64,000 nt of DNA from positions 524,641 to 588,640 of the forward strand of contig NZ_PDOG01000004.1 in NCBI RefSeq assembly GCF_003202205.1. Direction: 5' to 3'. The position numbers and the translations under genes were made by a program. Below the pieces are notes generated by a model, which did no database searches, was not told the origin of the DNA, and saw only the letters and a list, made by a program, of their open reading frames with translations. This document shows, in pieces, positions 53,600 to 62,896 of this stretch. Position 1 is the stretch's first letter. Each line of letters starts with the position of its first letter. This stretch comes from Halomonas sp. LBP4 (GTDB lineage: Bacteria; Pseudomonadota; Gammaproteobacteria; Pseudomonadales; Halomonadaceae).

Positions 53600-54013
53600 A
53601 TGACCGTGATGACCGCCGCCGCCATCGAGGACTTCCTCGACGAGGTCTTTCCCCAGCGGACGGGGACCATCGAGGGCGTCGATCACATGCGGGCCACCAT
53701 GAGCCTGGCGATCGAGGACGAGCACCTGCGGCCCGGGGCCAGCGTCTCCGGCCCCACCCTGATGGGGTTGGCCGATGTCTGCCTGTACGTGGCGATACTG
53801 GCCCAGGTCGGCCCGGAGCCCATGGCCGTGACCAGCGACCTGCATTGCCGCTTCCTGCGCCGGCCCCGGGGCGATCGCGATGTCATCGCCAATGCCCGTC
53901 TCGTCAAGCTGGGGAATCGCCTGGCGGTGGGCGAGGTGCAGCTCTATTCCGCCGGTGACGAGCGGCCGGTGGCCCTGGTCACCGCCACCTATGTGTTGCC
54001 CGACCGTGACTAG
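53600..54013 (+). CDS. PaaI-type hotdog thioesterase
   Basis: The 137-residue single hotdog domain has [28 protein letters not shown] (about 44-71, with the catalytic-type Asp in ADVCLY and SGP loop) and [12 protein letters not shown]. It would hydrolyse an acyl- or phenylacetyl-CoA thioester. AGGAG precedes the ATG. The frame ends 4 bp into the convergent DUF423 gene. Confidence 0.82.
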   Translation: MTVMTAAAIEDFLDEVFPQRTGTIEGVDHMRATMSLAIEDEHLRPGASVSGPTLMGLADVCLYVAILAQVGPEPMAVTSDLHCRFLRRPRGDRDVIANARLVKLGNRLAVGEVQLYSAGDERPVALVTATYVLPDRD

Positions 54014-54393
54014 CTCGCGGCTCTGGCTCGCAGCACGCACCCGGCCAGCGCCAGCCAGCCGGCGAGCATCAGCACGCCGCCGAGCGGCGTGATCATGCCC
54101 AGGCCGCGCACGCCGGTCAGGGCCAGGGCATAGAGCGAGCCCGAGAACAGCAGCACCCCCGCCACCCAGAGCCCCAGGACGAGCCGCTGGCCCGCCAGGC
54201 GGTGCGAGGCGCGCCAGGCCAGCACGGCGAGCAGCGCCAGGGTATGCCAGGCCTGGTAGCGCACGCCGGTCTCGAAGGCGGCCGCCAGGCGCGGGGCCAG
54301 CTGCCCTTCCAGGGCATGGGCGCCGAAGGCGCCGGCCATCACCACCAGGGCGCCCGAGAGCGCGCCTGCGAACCACCACCCCCTGTCCTGCAT
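54010..54393 (-). CDS. DUF423 membrane protein (YgdD-like)
   Basis: The 127-residue protein has four hydrophobic helices and the DUF423 start [25 protein letters not shown], with [14 protein letters not shown] and [20 protein letters not shown]. Family members are small inner-membrane proteins of unknown role. It overlaps the convergent thioesterase gene by 4 bp. Confidence 0.88.
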   Translation of the reverse strand: MQDRGWWFAGALSGALVVMAGAFGAHALEGQLAPRLAAAFETGVRYQAWHTLALLAVLAWRASHRLAGQRLVLGLWVAGVLLFSGSLYALALTGVRGLGMITPLGGVLMLAGWLALAGCVLRARAAS

Positions 54394-54511
54394 GGGCCGG
54401 CCTCCCTCGTCACTCGAGAATGGTTGCGAATCGAAGCCTACCGTACCCCGGCCGGCTCGACTCCGCTACAATGGTGGCCCCGCGAATCCCCGAGCACGAA
54501 GAGAGGACGCC

Positions 54512-54712
54512 ATGCAGATTCAGCTCAATGGCGAAGCGCGCACCCTGACGCCCGACCTCACGGTCGCCGAGCTGGTCGAGTCCCTGGGGCTCGCCGGCCG
54601 GCGCATCGCCGTGGAGGTCAACGAGGAGATCGTGCCGAAGAGCGCGCACGGCGAGATCCGACTGGCCGAGGGCGACCGGGTCGAGGTCGTTCACGCCATC
54701 GGCGGCGGCTAG
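54512..54712 (+). CDS. thiS: Sulfur carrier protein ThiS
   Basis: The 66-residue ubiquitin-like protein ends with the functional Gly-Gly (VVHAIGGG), which becomes a thiocarboxylate for thiazole synthesis. The start [12 protein letters not shown] is typical, with GAGAGGA upstream. A TACAAT box lies 40 bp before the ATG. No TPP riboswitch motif is seen. Confidence 0.95.
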   Translation: MQIQLNGEARTLTPDLTVAELVESLGLAGRRIAVEVNEEIVPKSAHGEIRLAEGDRVEVVHAIGGG

Positions 54713-54762
54713 TCGCCGGGCCCCCGGCTGTCGGGCATTCCACGGGTATACAGGAGCAGAGC

Positions 54763-55560
54763 ATGAGTGAGTTTTTCCAGGACCAGCCGCTGAACATCGC
54801 CGGGCGCGAGTTTGCCTCCCGCCTGCTGGTCGGTACCGGCAAGTACAAGGACTTCGACGAGACGGCCGAGGCGATCGCCGCCAGCGGTGCCGAGGTGGTG
54901 ACCTTCGCGGTGCGTCGCACCAATCTGGGGCAGGAAGCCGGTGAGCCGAACCTGCTCGACGCCGTTCCTCCGGAGCGTTTCACCCTGCTGCCCAATACCG
55001 CCGGCTGCTATACGGCCAAGGACGCGGTGCGCACCTGCAGGCTGGCTCGGGAGCTGCTCGACGGTCATCACCTGGTCAAGCTCGAGGTGCTGGGCGACGA
55101 CTCGACCCTCTACCCCAATGTGGTCGAGACCCTGTCGGCCGCCGAGACGCTGATCGCCGATGGCTTCGACGTCATGGTCTACACCAGCGACGATCCCATC
55201 GTGGCCCGGGAGCTCGAGCGCCTCGGCTGCTGTGCCATCATGCCGCTGGGCTCGCTGATCGGCTCCGGTCACGGCATCCAGAACCCGCACAACATCCGCC
55301 TGATCATCGAGCAGGCCGGCGTCCCGGTGCTGGTGGATGCCGGCATCGGCACCGCCTCCGACGCGGCCATGGCCATGGAGCTCGGCTGCGACGGCGTGCT
55401 GATGAATTCCGCCATCGCCCACGCCCGCCAGCCGGTGTTGATGGCCAGCGCCATGAGGAAAGCGGTGGAGGCCGGCCGCGAGGCCTTCCTGGCGGGGCGC
55501 ATGCCGCGCCGTCAGAGCGCCGACCCCTCCTCGCCCTTCGCCGGCCGCATCAACGGCTGA
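54763..55560 (+). CDS. thiG: Thiazole synthase ThiG
   Basis: The 265-residue TIM-barrel enzyme joins DXP, dehydroglycine and ThiS-thiocarboxylate to make the thiamine thiazole. DXP is produced by Dxs, encoded earlier in the window. Seen: [26 protein letters not shown], the Schiff-base Lys in [17 protein letters not shown] (about 100) and [31 protein letters not shown]. It uses an AGGAG site and the start MSEFFQDQ. It is co-directional with thiS and trmB. Confidence 0.96.
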   Translation: MSEFFQDQPLNIAGREFASRLLVGTGKYKDFDETAEAIAASGAEVVTFAVRRTNLGQEAGEPNLLDAVPPERFTLLPNTAGCYTAKDAVRTCRLARELLDGHHLVKLEVLGDDSTLYPNVVETLSAAETLIADGFDVMVYTSDDPIVARELERLGCCAIMPLGSLIGSGHGIQNPHNIRLIIEQAGVPVLVDAGIGTASDAAMAMELGCDGVLMNSAIAHARQPVLMASAMRKAVEAGREAFLAGRMPRRQSADPSSPFAGRING

Positions 55561-55601
55561 GCCACCCGCAACCCGAGCCCCAGAGAGCCCCTTTCGATTC
55601 C

Positions 55602-56348
55602 ATGAACGATCCGCAACACGACGCGCCTGCCTCGACCACCGGCCCGGAAGGGCCCGACGCCCCGCTGCACCGCCGTGGCATCAAGAGCTATGTGCTGCGC
55701 GCCGGCCGGATGACCCAGGCCCAGACCCGTGGCCTGGAAGAGGTCTGGCCGCGGCTGGGCCTGACGCTGGCGGACGGCCGGCAGGACCTCGATGCCCTGT
55801 TCGGCCGCCGGGCGGCACGGGTGCTGGAGATCGGCTTCGGCATGGGCGCCTCGCTGGTCGAGCAGGCCGAGACCCATCCGGATACCGACTTCATCGGCAT
55901 CGAGGTGCATGCCCCCGGGGTCGGCAAGCTGCTCGACGAGGCCGACAAGCGCGGCCTGACCAACCTCCGGGTCTACCGCGAGGATGCGTTGGCGGTGCTC
56001 GAGCAGTGCCTGCCGGAGGCGAGCCTCGACACCCTGCAGCTGTTCTTCCCCGACCCCTGGCCGAAGAAGAAGCACCACAAGCGACGCATCGTCAAGCCCG
56101 CCTTCGTCGAGCTGGTGCGCACCCGGCTCAAGCCCGGCGGCATCTTCCACCTGGCCACCGACTGGGAGGCCTACGCCGAGTGGATGGCCGAGGTCATGGC
56201 CGCGGCGCCGGGCTATCGCAATGTGGCGGCTCCGGACACGGCGCCCTATGTGCCGCGACCGGCGTTTCGCCCGCTGACCAAGTTCGAGGCCCGGGGCGAG
56301 CGCCTCGGTCATGGCGTCTGGGACCTGATGTATCGACGCTGCGAATAG
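55602..56348 (+). CDS. trmB: tRNA (guanine-N7)-methyltransferase
   Basis: The 248-residue SAM enzyme has motif [16 protein letters not shown] (about 70-84), [29 protein letters not shown] (about 148-164) and the C-terminal [21 protein letters not shown]. It methylates G46 of tRNA. The order thiS-thiG-trmB is common in pseudomonads and relatives. Its last 50 codons are overlapped antisense by the EamA frame. Confidence 0.95.
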   Translation: MNDPQHDAPASTTGPEGPDAPLHRRGIKSYVLRAGRMTQAQTRGLEEVWPRLGLTLADGRQDLDALFGRRAARVLEIGFGMGASLVEQAETHPDTDFIGIEVHAPGVGKLLDEADKRGLTNLRVYREDALAVLEQCLPEASLDTLQLFFPDPWPKKKHHKRRIVKPAFVELVRTRLKPGGIFHLATDWEAYAEWMAEVMAAAPGYRNVAAPDTAPYVPRPAFRPLTKFEARGERLGHGVWDLMYRRCE

Positions 56349-57213
56349 TCAGGCCGACACCGGCGATGGCAATGCCCATGCCGATGATGCCCTGCCCCCC
56401 CGGGCGCTCGCCGAACATGGCCGCCGCCCAGAGCAGGGTCACGGCGGGGGTCAGGTAGACCAGCGTCGAGGTCAGGGTCACCCCGAGCCGGCGCAGGCTC
56501 GCGACGAAGAACCCGTACCCTCCCAGGCTCGATAGCACGATCAGCCAGCCGATCGCGGTGACGCTGGGCAGGTCGGCGGCGGGAAACGCGAGGACTCCAC
56601 CGCCGGCGATCAAGGCGGCCAGCGTGAAGATTGCCGTGGCGGCAAGGAGCTGGAACAGCAAGGTTGCCGATATCGGCATCGCCGTCGTCCAGCGCACGGC
56701 CAGCAGGCTACCCAGCGTCACCGCCACCACCGAGCCGAGCGGCAGCAGGTAGGCCCACAGCGGGGCGCCGCTGCCGCGCTCGATATCGTCGGCCACGTAC
56801 AGCAGCATCCCCAGCGTGGCGATCGCCATGCCCGCCCAGCCCCGGGGGGCCAGGCGCTCGCCGAGCCAGGGGCCGGCCAGCGCCGCCGCCAGCAACGGCT
56901 GCAGGGCGGTGATCAGCGCGGTCACCCCGGCGCTGACGCCGAGCTGGATCGCCAGTATCACCCCCAGCAGGTACCCCCCCATGGTCAGGCCGCCGATGGC
57001 CATTTCGCGCAGGACATCCCGGCATGCCAGCCGGCCGGGCCGGCGCAGCCGCCAATACAGGCCAACCAGCAGGCCGGCCAGCAGGAAGCGCCAGGCAAAC
57101 AGCGCCAGCACCGGGGTGTCGGCCTCGATCGCCAGCCGTCCGCCGACGAACCCCGAGCTCCAGCACACCACGAAGCCCATGGCGATCAGCGGCGTCAGCA
57201 GGATAGGTGGCAT
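56194..57213 (-). CDS. DMT (EamA) family exporter with an abnormal C-terminal run-on
   Basis: The 339-residue frame contains a complete ten-helix DMT transporter in two EamA repeats (about residues 5-140 and 150-295; second-repeat end [22 protein letters not shown] and [13 protein letters not shown]). The last 40-45 residues ([17 protein letters not shown]...) are Arg/Pro-rich, non-homologous-looking and antisense to trmB codons. The natural stop seems to have been lost or shifted. Transport substrate is unknown, perhaps amino acids or metabolites. It is divergent from a LysR gene. Confidence 0.8.
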   Translation of the reverse strand: MPPILLTPLIAMGFVVCWSSGFVGGRLAIEADTPVLALFAWRFLLAGLLVGLYWRLRRPGRLACRDVLREMAIGGLTMGGYLLGVILAIQLGVSAGVTALITALQPLLAAALAGPWLGERLAPRGWAGMAIATLGMLLYVADDIERGSGAPLWAYLLPLGSVVAVTLGSLLAVRWTTAMPISATLLFQLLAATAIFTLAALIAGGGVLAFPAADLPSVTAIGWLIVLSSLGGYGFFVASLRRLGVTLTSTLVYLTPAVTLLWAAAMFGERPGGQGIIGMGIAIAGVGLTIRSVDTSGPRRHDRGARPGPRTWSAGETPVAAHRAPCPEPPHCDSPAPRP

Positions 57214-57305
57214 GGCGATCTCTCTCCGTCAGGCGATGTTCGTCCTTGAGCCTGGGGCAGGAATCGATTTCAATAAATCGAAATTATCTGCAAGGAGGGT
57301 TCAGC

Positions 57306-58217
57306 ATGTCTGAAGTCATGGCGTCGGCCCTGGATCTCGAGTCGCTGCGCAGCTTCCAGGTGGCGGCGCAACTGGGATCCCTCGGTGCCGCAGCGCAGCA
57401 GCGGCATCGCACCACCAGTGCCATCAGCATGCAGATCAAGCGGCTGGAGGAGGTGCTGGGCACGCGGCTGCTGGAGCGCGGCCCGCGCGGGGTGACGCCG
57501 ACCGCCGCCGGGGAAGCCCTGTTGCAGGAGTCGCGGGAGCTCCTGCGGTTGCACGACGGCATGCTGTCGCGCTTCACCGGTCGCGGGCTGGGCGGCAAGG
57601 TGCGCCTCGGTCTCCCGGAAGACTATGCCCGTGAGCTGCTCGTCGACGTGTTGCCGGATTTCATCGCGCGCCACCCCGATGTGTTGCTGGAGGCGGTGAC
57701 CGCCACCAGTGGCGAGCTGGCGCGCCAGTTGACCCGTTCTCAACTGGCGCTGGCGGTGGTGCTGGATCGCCCGCACCCCCTCCCCGGCGGTGTGTCGCTG
57801 TGGCGGACCACGCCGGTATGGGCCGGCCCCCGCGTGGGACGGCTGACCGAACGCGCCAGCATCCCCCTGGCCCTTCACGAGGTCGACTGTCCGTATCGGG
57901 AGCTGGCGGTCGAGGCGTTGGAAGCCGCGGGCACGCCCTGGCATGCGGTCTTTACCAGTACCAGCATCCATGCCGTGGAGAAGGCGGTCGAGGCGGGCCT
58001 GGCGATCAGCGTGATCGACCGCGAGCGACTGACGTCGGCGATGCGCGAGCTGGGGCGTGACGAGGGCCTGCCGCCGCTGCCCCCCTGTGAGGCACGGCTG
58101 CACGTCGGGAAGCGTATCGAGGAGGCGTCACGCCCGGCGGTGGAAGCCCTGGCCGCGTTACTGCGCGAGCGCCTGCATGAACGTGGCCCCTGGCGTGCGG
58201 CGCCACGCTCGACCTGA
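57306..58217 (+). CDS. LysR family transcriptional regulator
   Basis: The 303-residue protein has an HTH (about 10-65: LDLESLRSFQVAAQLGSLGAAAQQRHRTTSAISMQIKRLEEVLG) and an effector-binding domain. AAGGAGGG precedes the ATG. It is divergent from the EamA exporter gene across 92 bp, the usual arrangement for a LysR-controlled exporter, so that gene is its likely target. Confidence 0.88.
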   Translation: MSEVMASALDLESLRSFQVAAQLGSLGAAAQQRHRTTSAISMQIKRLEEVLGTRLLERGPRGVTPTAAGEALLQESRELLRLHDGMLSRFTGRGLGGKVRLGLPEDYARELLVDVLPDFIARHPDVLLEAVTATSGELARQLTRSQLALAVVLDRPHPLPGGVSLWRTTPVWAGPRVGRLTERASIPLALHEVDCPYRELAVEALEAAGTPWHAVFTSTSIHAVEKAVEAGLAISVIDRERLTSAMRELGRDEGLPPLPPCEARLHVGKRIEEASRPAVEALAALLRERLHERGPWRAAPRST

Positions 58218-58231
58218 TCGAGCAAAAAAAA

Positions 58232-58250
58232 CGCCACCGGGAGGGTGGCG
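58232..58250 (-). terminator. Hairpin with U-tract on the minus strand
   Basis: A CGCCACC/GGTGGCG stem is followed on the minus strand by TTTTTTTT. It can end transcription coming from the AEC transporter gene and also sits at the 3' end of the LysR gene. Confidence 0.8.
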
Positions 58251-58404
58251 GCAAGACCGTGACTAGCAATGAGAGGGAGAAACCATGGCAGGAGCCTGGC
58301 GGCCCTGCCCTGGCCGTGGCGCCTCATCAACGCCACGAATGGAAAGATAATCGTTCTCATTTATCCCGTCAACACAAATGCGAATGTTTTTTTATTGAGG
58401 CCTC

Positions 58405-59322
58405 TCACTGCCCGGCCAGGCGCAGCCACAGGGGCAGGGTCACCATGGCCAGCAGCGTCTGACCGGTGATCAGCGCCGCCATCAGTTCGGCGTCCCCCCC
58501 CAGCTGGCGGGCCAGGATATAGGCCGAAGTGGCGGTGGGCAGGGCGGCGAACAGCAGGGCCACGTCGCGGCTCACCGGGTCGAGTCCCAGCATCAGGGCG
58601 AGCCCCAGTACCAGGACCGGCATCAGCACCAGCTTGACCAGGTTGGTGGCCCAGACGCCGCGGTCCAGGCGGATCAGCGCGGCGGGGCGCAGTGCCACGC
58701 CCACCGCCACCAGGCCCAGCGGCAAGGCGGCTTGCCCCAGCAGCTCCACGGCGGCGCCGCTCCAGCCGGGCAGGCCGATGCCACCGACATTGAGGGCGAT
58801 GCCGATCAGGCAGCCGAGGATCAGCGGGTTGCGGATCAGGGCCGCCAGGCTCCGGCCCAGGCCGGAAGGGCCCAGGGTGCCGGCGGCGATGAAGCTGGTC
58901 ACGCAGAACACATTGACCACCGGCACCATCAGCGCCACCGCCACCGCGGCCACGGTGGCACCGGCACCGCCATGAAGCGCGGCGGCGCCGGCCACGCCGA
59001 CATAGGTGTTGAAGCGCAGGGCCCCCTGGAAGGCCGAGGTGAAGGCGGGGGACGCGAGCCGCAATCGCTCACGCAGGAGCCACATCAGGGCGCCGAGCAG
59101 GCCCATGGCCCCGAGCAGGGCCAGGGCCAGCCGGGTGACCGGCACCTGGCTCACGTCGGCGGTGGCCAGGGTCGAGATCAGCATGGCGGGAAACAGCAGG
59201 AAGTAGATCAGCCTTTCCATCCGGGGCCAGAAGTCACCCCCGGGCTGGCGGGTCCGGCCCAGCAGGGCCCCCAGCAGGATCAGCAGGAACAGCGGCCCCA
59301 GTGCACTTGCCACTCCCTCCAT
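58405..59322 (-). CDS. AEC (auxin efflux carrier) family transporter
   Basis: The 305-residue protein has ten hydrophobic helices in two repeats. Typical segments are LIYFLLFPAMLISTLATAD (about 45), NTYVGVAGAAALHGG, NPLILGCLIGIALNVGGIGLP and AALPTATSAYILARQLGGDAELMAALITGQTLLAMVTLPLWL. Such carriers (YfdV, MleP-like) export organic acids. Start is chosen at MEGVASALGP with AAGGGAGG upstream. No partner enzyme is adjacent. Confidence 0.88.
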   Translation of the reverse strand: MEGVASALGPLFLLILLGALLGRTRQPGGDFWPRMERLIYFLLFPAMLISTLATADVSQVPVTRLALALLGAMGLLGALMWLLRERLRLASPAFTSAFQGALRFNTYVGVAGAAALHGGAGATVAAVAVALMVPVVNVFCVTSFIAAGTLGPSGLGRSLAALIRNPLILGCLIGIALNVGGIGLPGWSGAAVELLGQAALPLGLVAVGVALRPAALIRLDRGVWATNLVKLVLMPVLVLGLALMLGLDPVSRDVALLFAALPTATSAYILARQLGGDAELMAALITGQTLLAMVTLPLWLRLAGQ

Positions 59323-59432
59323 GAATGCCTCCCTTGTCGTGCCGCCCTGCGACATCCTTGCGCAGTCCGCCCAGGAATGCTGGTAAGCTTACCCCCCATC
59401 CTGCCCCCCTTGGGAGTGCTTCTTTCGCCGCC

Positions 59433-59945
59433 ATGGCCGACCACCCCCCGATGGACACCGGTATTTCGCGTTCCCCGCTGCTGCGCCTGCTGATGCTGGT
59501 GACCCTGGGGGTCGTCGCCGTGGCGCTCTGGTACCTGACCAGCTACAGCCTGCGCGGTGGCGGCGAGGTGCGCTGGCTCGCCCCCGGGGCGCCTTGCGAC
59601 TTGCATGCCGGCGCCTGCACGGCGACCCTGGAGCAAGGCGCCAGCCTCACCCTCGAGGTCGAAGCCGCGGGGCGGATCCGGGCGCTGGAGGTGCTGCCCC
59701 TGGTGGTGACCCTCGAGGGCCTGGAGGCCGAGTCGGTGCGGGTCGAGTTCGTCGGTCGCGGCATGGAGATGGGACTGCATCGCTTCCCGCTCGCGGCGGG
59801 TGCCGACGGCGTCTTCCATGGTGACGGGCAGGTGACGATCTGTACCGAGTCGGTCATGCCATGGCGGGCCAGGGTGATAGTGGAGACTTCCCGGGGGAGC
59901 CTGGGGAGCTGGTTCGATTTCGATGTGGAGCGAAGCACACCATGA
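59433..59945 (+). CDS. Membrane-anchored periplasmic protein upstream of SCO
   Basis: The 170-residue protein has one membrane helix (about 20-40, LLMLVTLGVVAVALWYL) and a periplasmic beta-rich domain with CDLHAGACTATLEQGASLTLEVE (two Cys about 60 and 66), VEFVGRGMEMGLHRFPLAAG and a late Cys in VTICTES. The M-E-M-G-L-H-R stretch near Cys/His residues recalls copper-handling or cytochrome-oxidase assembly proteins. Its frame overlaps the start of the SCO gene by 4 bp, supporting such a role. I cannot name the family. Confidence 0.6.
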   Translation: MADHPPMDTGISRSPLLRLLMLVTLGVVAVALWYLTSYSLRGGGEVRWLAPGAPCDLHAGACTATLEQGASLTLEVEAAGRIRALEVLPLVVTLEGLEAESVRVEFVGRGMEMGLHRFPLAAGADGVFHGDGQVTICTESVMPWRARVIVETSRGSLGSWFDFDVERSTP

Positions 59946-60538
59946 AGCGACTGGGGATCTGGATGGGACTGGGCGTGATCGTGCTGATCATCGCCCTCGG
60001 CGGCTATGCCTGGTATCAGCAGCAGGTCGCCAGTGACGCGGGCAGCGGACCGCAGGGCGGCCCGGTGGAACTCCCCTCGACCCATGGCGATTTCTCGCTC
60101 TCCCAGCTCGGCGACGATCAGCTGGCGGTGCTCTTCTTCGGTTACACCTCCTGCCCCGACGTCTGCCCCATGAGCATGGCGGTGGTGCGCCAGGCGCTGG
60201 CCGAGCTCGACGAGGCGAGCCGCGAACGGGTGGTGCCGGTGATGATCTCGGTGGACCCCGAGCGCGACACCCTGGAGCGGCTGACCGAGTACACCGGCTA
60301 CTTCGGCGACGCCTTCATCGGTGCCACCGGCAGCCAGGCGCAGCTCGAGGAGGTCGCCGAGCGCTACGGGGTGGTCTGGCGGCGGGTGGAGACGCCGGAA
60401 TCGGCGATGGAGTACACCATCGATCACAGCTCGTCGCTCTATCTGGTCGATCGGGACGGCAGGATCCGGAAGCGGGTGCTCTATTCGCCCGCGCCCCATG
60501 CCCTGCTCTCGGCGTTGCAGAGCGAACTCGATGGCTGA
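59942..60538 (+). CDS. SCO1/SenC family copper chaperone
   Basis: The 198-residue protein has an N-terminal membrane anchor (about 5-27) and a thioredoxin-like domain with the copper motif GYTSCPDVCPMSM (CxxxC about 73-77) and the distal His in YTIDHSSSLYLVD (about 162). SCO proteins deliver copper to the CuA site of cytochrome c oxidase or keep its thiols reduced. It is co-transcribed with the preceding unknown membrane protein. Confidence 0.92.
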   Translation: MKRLGIWMGLGVIVLIIALGGYAWYQQQVASDAGSGPQGGPVELPSTHGDFSLSQLGDDQLAVLFFGYTSCPDVCPMSMAVVRQALAELDEASRERVVPVMISVDPERDTLERLTEYTGYFGDAFIGATGSQAQLEEVAERYGVVWRRVETPESAMEYTIDHSSSLYLVDRDGRIRKRVLYSPAPHALLSALQSELDG

Positions 60539-60547
60539 CGCTCCCGC

Positions 60548-61597
60548 TCAATCGTCCGGCGACTCCGCCAGCCGGTCGATCATGCCCATCAGGGCGCCTA
60601 TCTGGGTCCCCTGCCGGGTATCGTGAAGGGGGTTCAGCTGCCAGGCGCTCTCGGCGAAGCCCCACCAGTCCCAGCAGCCCTGGGGGTTGGCCAGGCTGGT
60701 GTCCGCCTGGGGGTAGAGGATCACGCGACGATTGGTGGTCGCCCAGTCGTTCAGTCCGCTGTGGCGCACGAAGGCATCGTCGATCTGTCCGGCGCCCATA
60801 CCGCAGCCGTGCAGGGCCATGGTCAGCCCGCAGCCGCCGTCCTCGCAGCCTTCCGGCACGAACAGGTAGCCGGCATCGGCGAGCCCCTTGGCGTCGCGCA
60901 CCTCGGCCTGGTCGAAACGCATCAGGTTGCCGCCGACCGCCGCCTCGGCGGGGGGCGCCAGCTCCCCATGTAGCCAGCCCAGCGCCTCACCGGCGATGTC
61001 CAGCCCGCAGGCCAGCAGCTGGGTGCCGCCCCCGTGGCGGCAGTCGGCGAGGATGTCGACGGGGGTTGCCACCCGGGCCATCACCGGCCAGCCGTGGCCG
61101 ATGTCCTCGCTCTCGAGCTGCAGGAGCTGCTCTTCGGGAGTCGCCAGCCAGCCCTGGAACTGCTCGGCCAGGGCGCGGCCCAGGTCCGGCGACACCGTAT
61201 CGTCCTCGGTGCCATGCCAGACGAACACCCGTAGCTGCGCCAGTGCCTGGCGATCGCCCACCAGGTCGCGCTCCAGGTAGTCGCGGTGACGGTTGGCCAC
61301 TTCGTCGAGTTCCGGGGCGCCCAGCCGCGATGTCATGCATTGCCCGAGCGCGAGGCGCAGGGCCCCCCGGGCGCAGGACCAGGGGCCGGCCGCCAGTACG
61401 CCCAGCCCGGAGAACCGTTCGGGCCAGGCGACGGCGAGCTGGGTGGCCATGTAGCCGCCGGAGGAGACACCGACGACGCTGACGTCATCGGCGGCGATGC
61501 CCAACGGGGGCAGCTCGGGGAGCCGCTCGGCGGCGGCCAGGGGGGCCGCCAGCCCCGTCAGGACGAGGCCGGCGGCAACGGAGGCAAGAAGGGGCAT
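60548..61597 (-). CDS. Secreted PHB-depolymerase-like esterase
   Basis: The 349-residue protein starts with a signal peptide (LLASVAAGLVLTGLAAPLAAAE). It has an alpha/beta-hydrolase nucleophile elbow GVSSGGYMA (Ser about 46), Asp in HGTEDDTVSP and a late ALHGCGMG...NPQGCWDWWG block typical of poly(3-hydroxybutyrate) depolymerases. It has paired cysteines, consistent with a periplasmic or extracellular enzyme. It may release 3-hydroxybutyrate from external polymer, complementing the PHA synthase earlier in the window. Confidence 0.8.
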   Translation of the reverse strand: MPLLASVAAGLVLTGLAAPLAAAERLPELPPLGIAADDVSVVGVSSGGYMATQLAVAWPERFSGLGVLAAGPWSCARGALRLALGQCMTSRLGAPELDEVANRHRDYLERDLVGDRQALAQLRVFVWHGTEDDTVSPDLGRALAEQFQGWLATPEEQLLQLESEDIGHGWPVMARVATPVDILADCRHGGGTQLLACGLDIAGEALGWLHGELAPPAEAAVGGNLMRFDQAEVRDAKGLADAGYLFVPEGCEDGGCGLTMALHGCGMGAGQIDDAFVRHSGLNDWATTNRRVILYPQADTSLANPQGCWDWWGFAESAWQLNPLHDTRQGTQIGALMGMIDRLAESPDD

Positions 61598-61606
61598 GGT
61601 CGGGGG

Positions 61607-62296
61607 TCAGTCGGCGTCGTCTACGTCGAGCAGCTCGACCTTGAAGATCAGCGTCTCGTGAGGGCCGATGGGGCCCTGGCCCTGGGCGCCGTAGGCGAGC
61701 TCGGAGGGAATGACGATCTCCCAGGTGTCACCGACGCTCATCAGCTGCAGCGCCTCCTGCCAGCCCTCGATGACCTGACCGACCCGGAAGTTGACCGGCT
61801 CGCCACGCGAGTAGGAGCTGTCGAAGACGGTGCCGTCGATCAGGGTGCCCTCGTAGTGCACCTCGACGTTGGACTCGGGACCCGGCGAGGCGCCATCACC
61901 GGCTTCCAGCACCTTGTACTGCAGGCCGGAGTCGGTGACCTCGACGCCGTCCTCCTCGGCGTTGGCGGCCAGGAAGGCCTCGCCGTCGGCGCGGTTGGCC
62001 TCGGCCTGCTGCTCGGCCTCGGCCTCGCGGGCGGCCATGGCCTCCTGCTGGAAGCGCATCAGGGCCGCGGCCATCTCCTCGTCGCTCATGGCCAGCTCGC
62101 CGCCCTCGAAGACGTCGCGGATGGCCTGGGTGAAGGCGTCGACGTTCAGGTCCTCGACGTCCTGCTGGATGCTCTGGCCCAGGGTCACGCCCAGGCTGTA
62201 GCCGAGGCGTTCGTCGTCGGTTTGTGGTGTCGCCAGCGCCAGGGGAGCGGCGCCCAGGAGGGCGGTCAGGGATGCGGTGGTCAGCAGTCTCTTCAT
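61607..62296 (-). CDS. FKBP-type peptidyl-prolyl isomerase (FkpA/Mip-like)
   Basis: The 229-residue protein has a signal peptide (MKRLLTTASLTALLGAAPLALA), a helical dimerisation domain (about 25-110) and a C-terminal FKBP domain with VEVHYEGTLIDGTVFDSSYSRGEPVNFRVGQVIEGWQEALQLM and IPSELAYGAQGQGPIGPHETLIFKVELL. It would act as a periplasmic folding helper. It is separated by 10 bp from the downstream esterase, probably in one operon. Confidence 0.93.
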   Translation of the reverse strand: MKRLLTTASLTALLGAAPLALATPQTDDERLGYSLGVTLGQSIQQDVEDLNVDAFTQAIRDVFEGGELAMSDEEMAAALMRFQQEAMAAREAEAEQQAEANRADGEAFLAANAEEDGVEVTDSGLQYKVLEAGDGASPGPESNVEVHYEGTLIDGTVFDSSYSRGEPVNFRVGQVIEGWQEALQLMSVGDTWEIVIPSELAYGAQGQGPIGPHETLIFKVELLDVDDAD

Positions 62297-62420
62297 GAAC
62301 GAGCCTTGTGGTCCGGGCGCCGAGGCGCCAGTGCATGGAAACCATGGGACTGTAGCAGGGCCGGGCCGGTTCCGCACCAGCGTCAGGCGCGCGGAGCCGG
62401 CGCGGCAGGCGGCGGCGGGC

Positions 62421-62873
62421 TCAGACGACCAGGGTCGGGCAGTGGGCCGAGCCCGCCACCCGCTGGGCCACGCTGCCCAGCAGCATGCTCTTCTCGCCGT
62501 TGGTGCCCTGGGAGCCGATCACGATCAGGTCGCACTCGCGCTTGCGCGCGAAGCGCACGATGGTGCGTGAGGGGCGGCCGCCCTTGACGAAGGCGCGCAG
62601 CTTGGTCGACTCGGCCCCCAGCGCCAGCGCTTCGCCCTTGGCATGCACGGCGATCTCGGTGGCGTACTCCTTGAGGGCATCGTCGGGGATGTCCAGCTTG
62701 TCGGGCCGGACCATGGAGAGCGAGGCCTCCAGCAGGCTGTGGTGCTTGAACACACACAGGAGGTAGAGCTCGGCGCCGGTCAGCATCTGTAGCCCCACGG
62801 CCTTCTCCAGCGCCTTCAGCGCCCCCTTCGAGCCGTCCACCGGTATCAGTATCCGATCGAACATCGTTGCCAT
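62421..62873 (-). CDS. teaD: Universal stress protein, TRAP-associated (TeaD-like)
   Basis: The 150-residue UspA-fold protein has the N-terminal [21 protein letters not shown] and the ATP-binding loop [33 protein letters not shown] (G-2x-G-9x-G-S/T type). It lies 23 bp downstream of a TRAP large-permease gene. TeaD has the same size, position and ATP-binding character in Halomonas elongata, where it regulates ectoine uptake by TeaABC. Synteny and sequence agree, from memory of that system. Confidence 0.88.
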   Translation of the reverse strand: MATMFDRILIPVDGSKGALKALEKAVGLQMLTGAELYLLCVFKHHSLLEASLSMVRPDKLDIPDDALKEYATEIAVHAKGEALALGAESTKLRAFVKGGRPSRTIVRFARKRECDLIVIGSQGTNGEKSMLLGSVAQRVAGSAHCPTLVV

Positions 62874-62896
62874 CTCCTGGGGTTAGTGGGGCTGGA

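Noticed and set aside
54396-54511. Possible TPP riboswitch upstream of thiS
   Set aside because: The spacer is short and lacks the CUGAGA and GACCUG-type core boxes.
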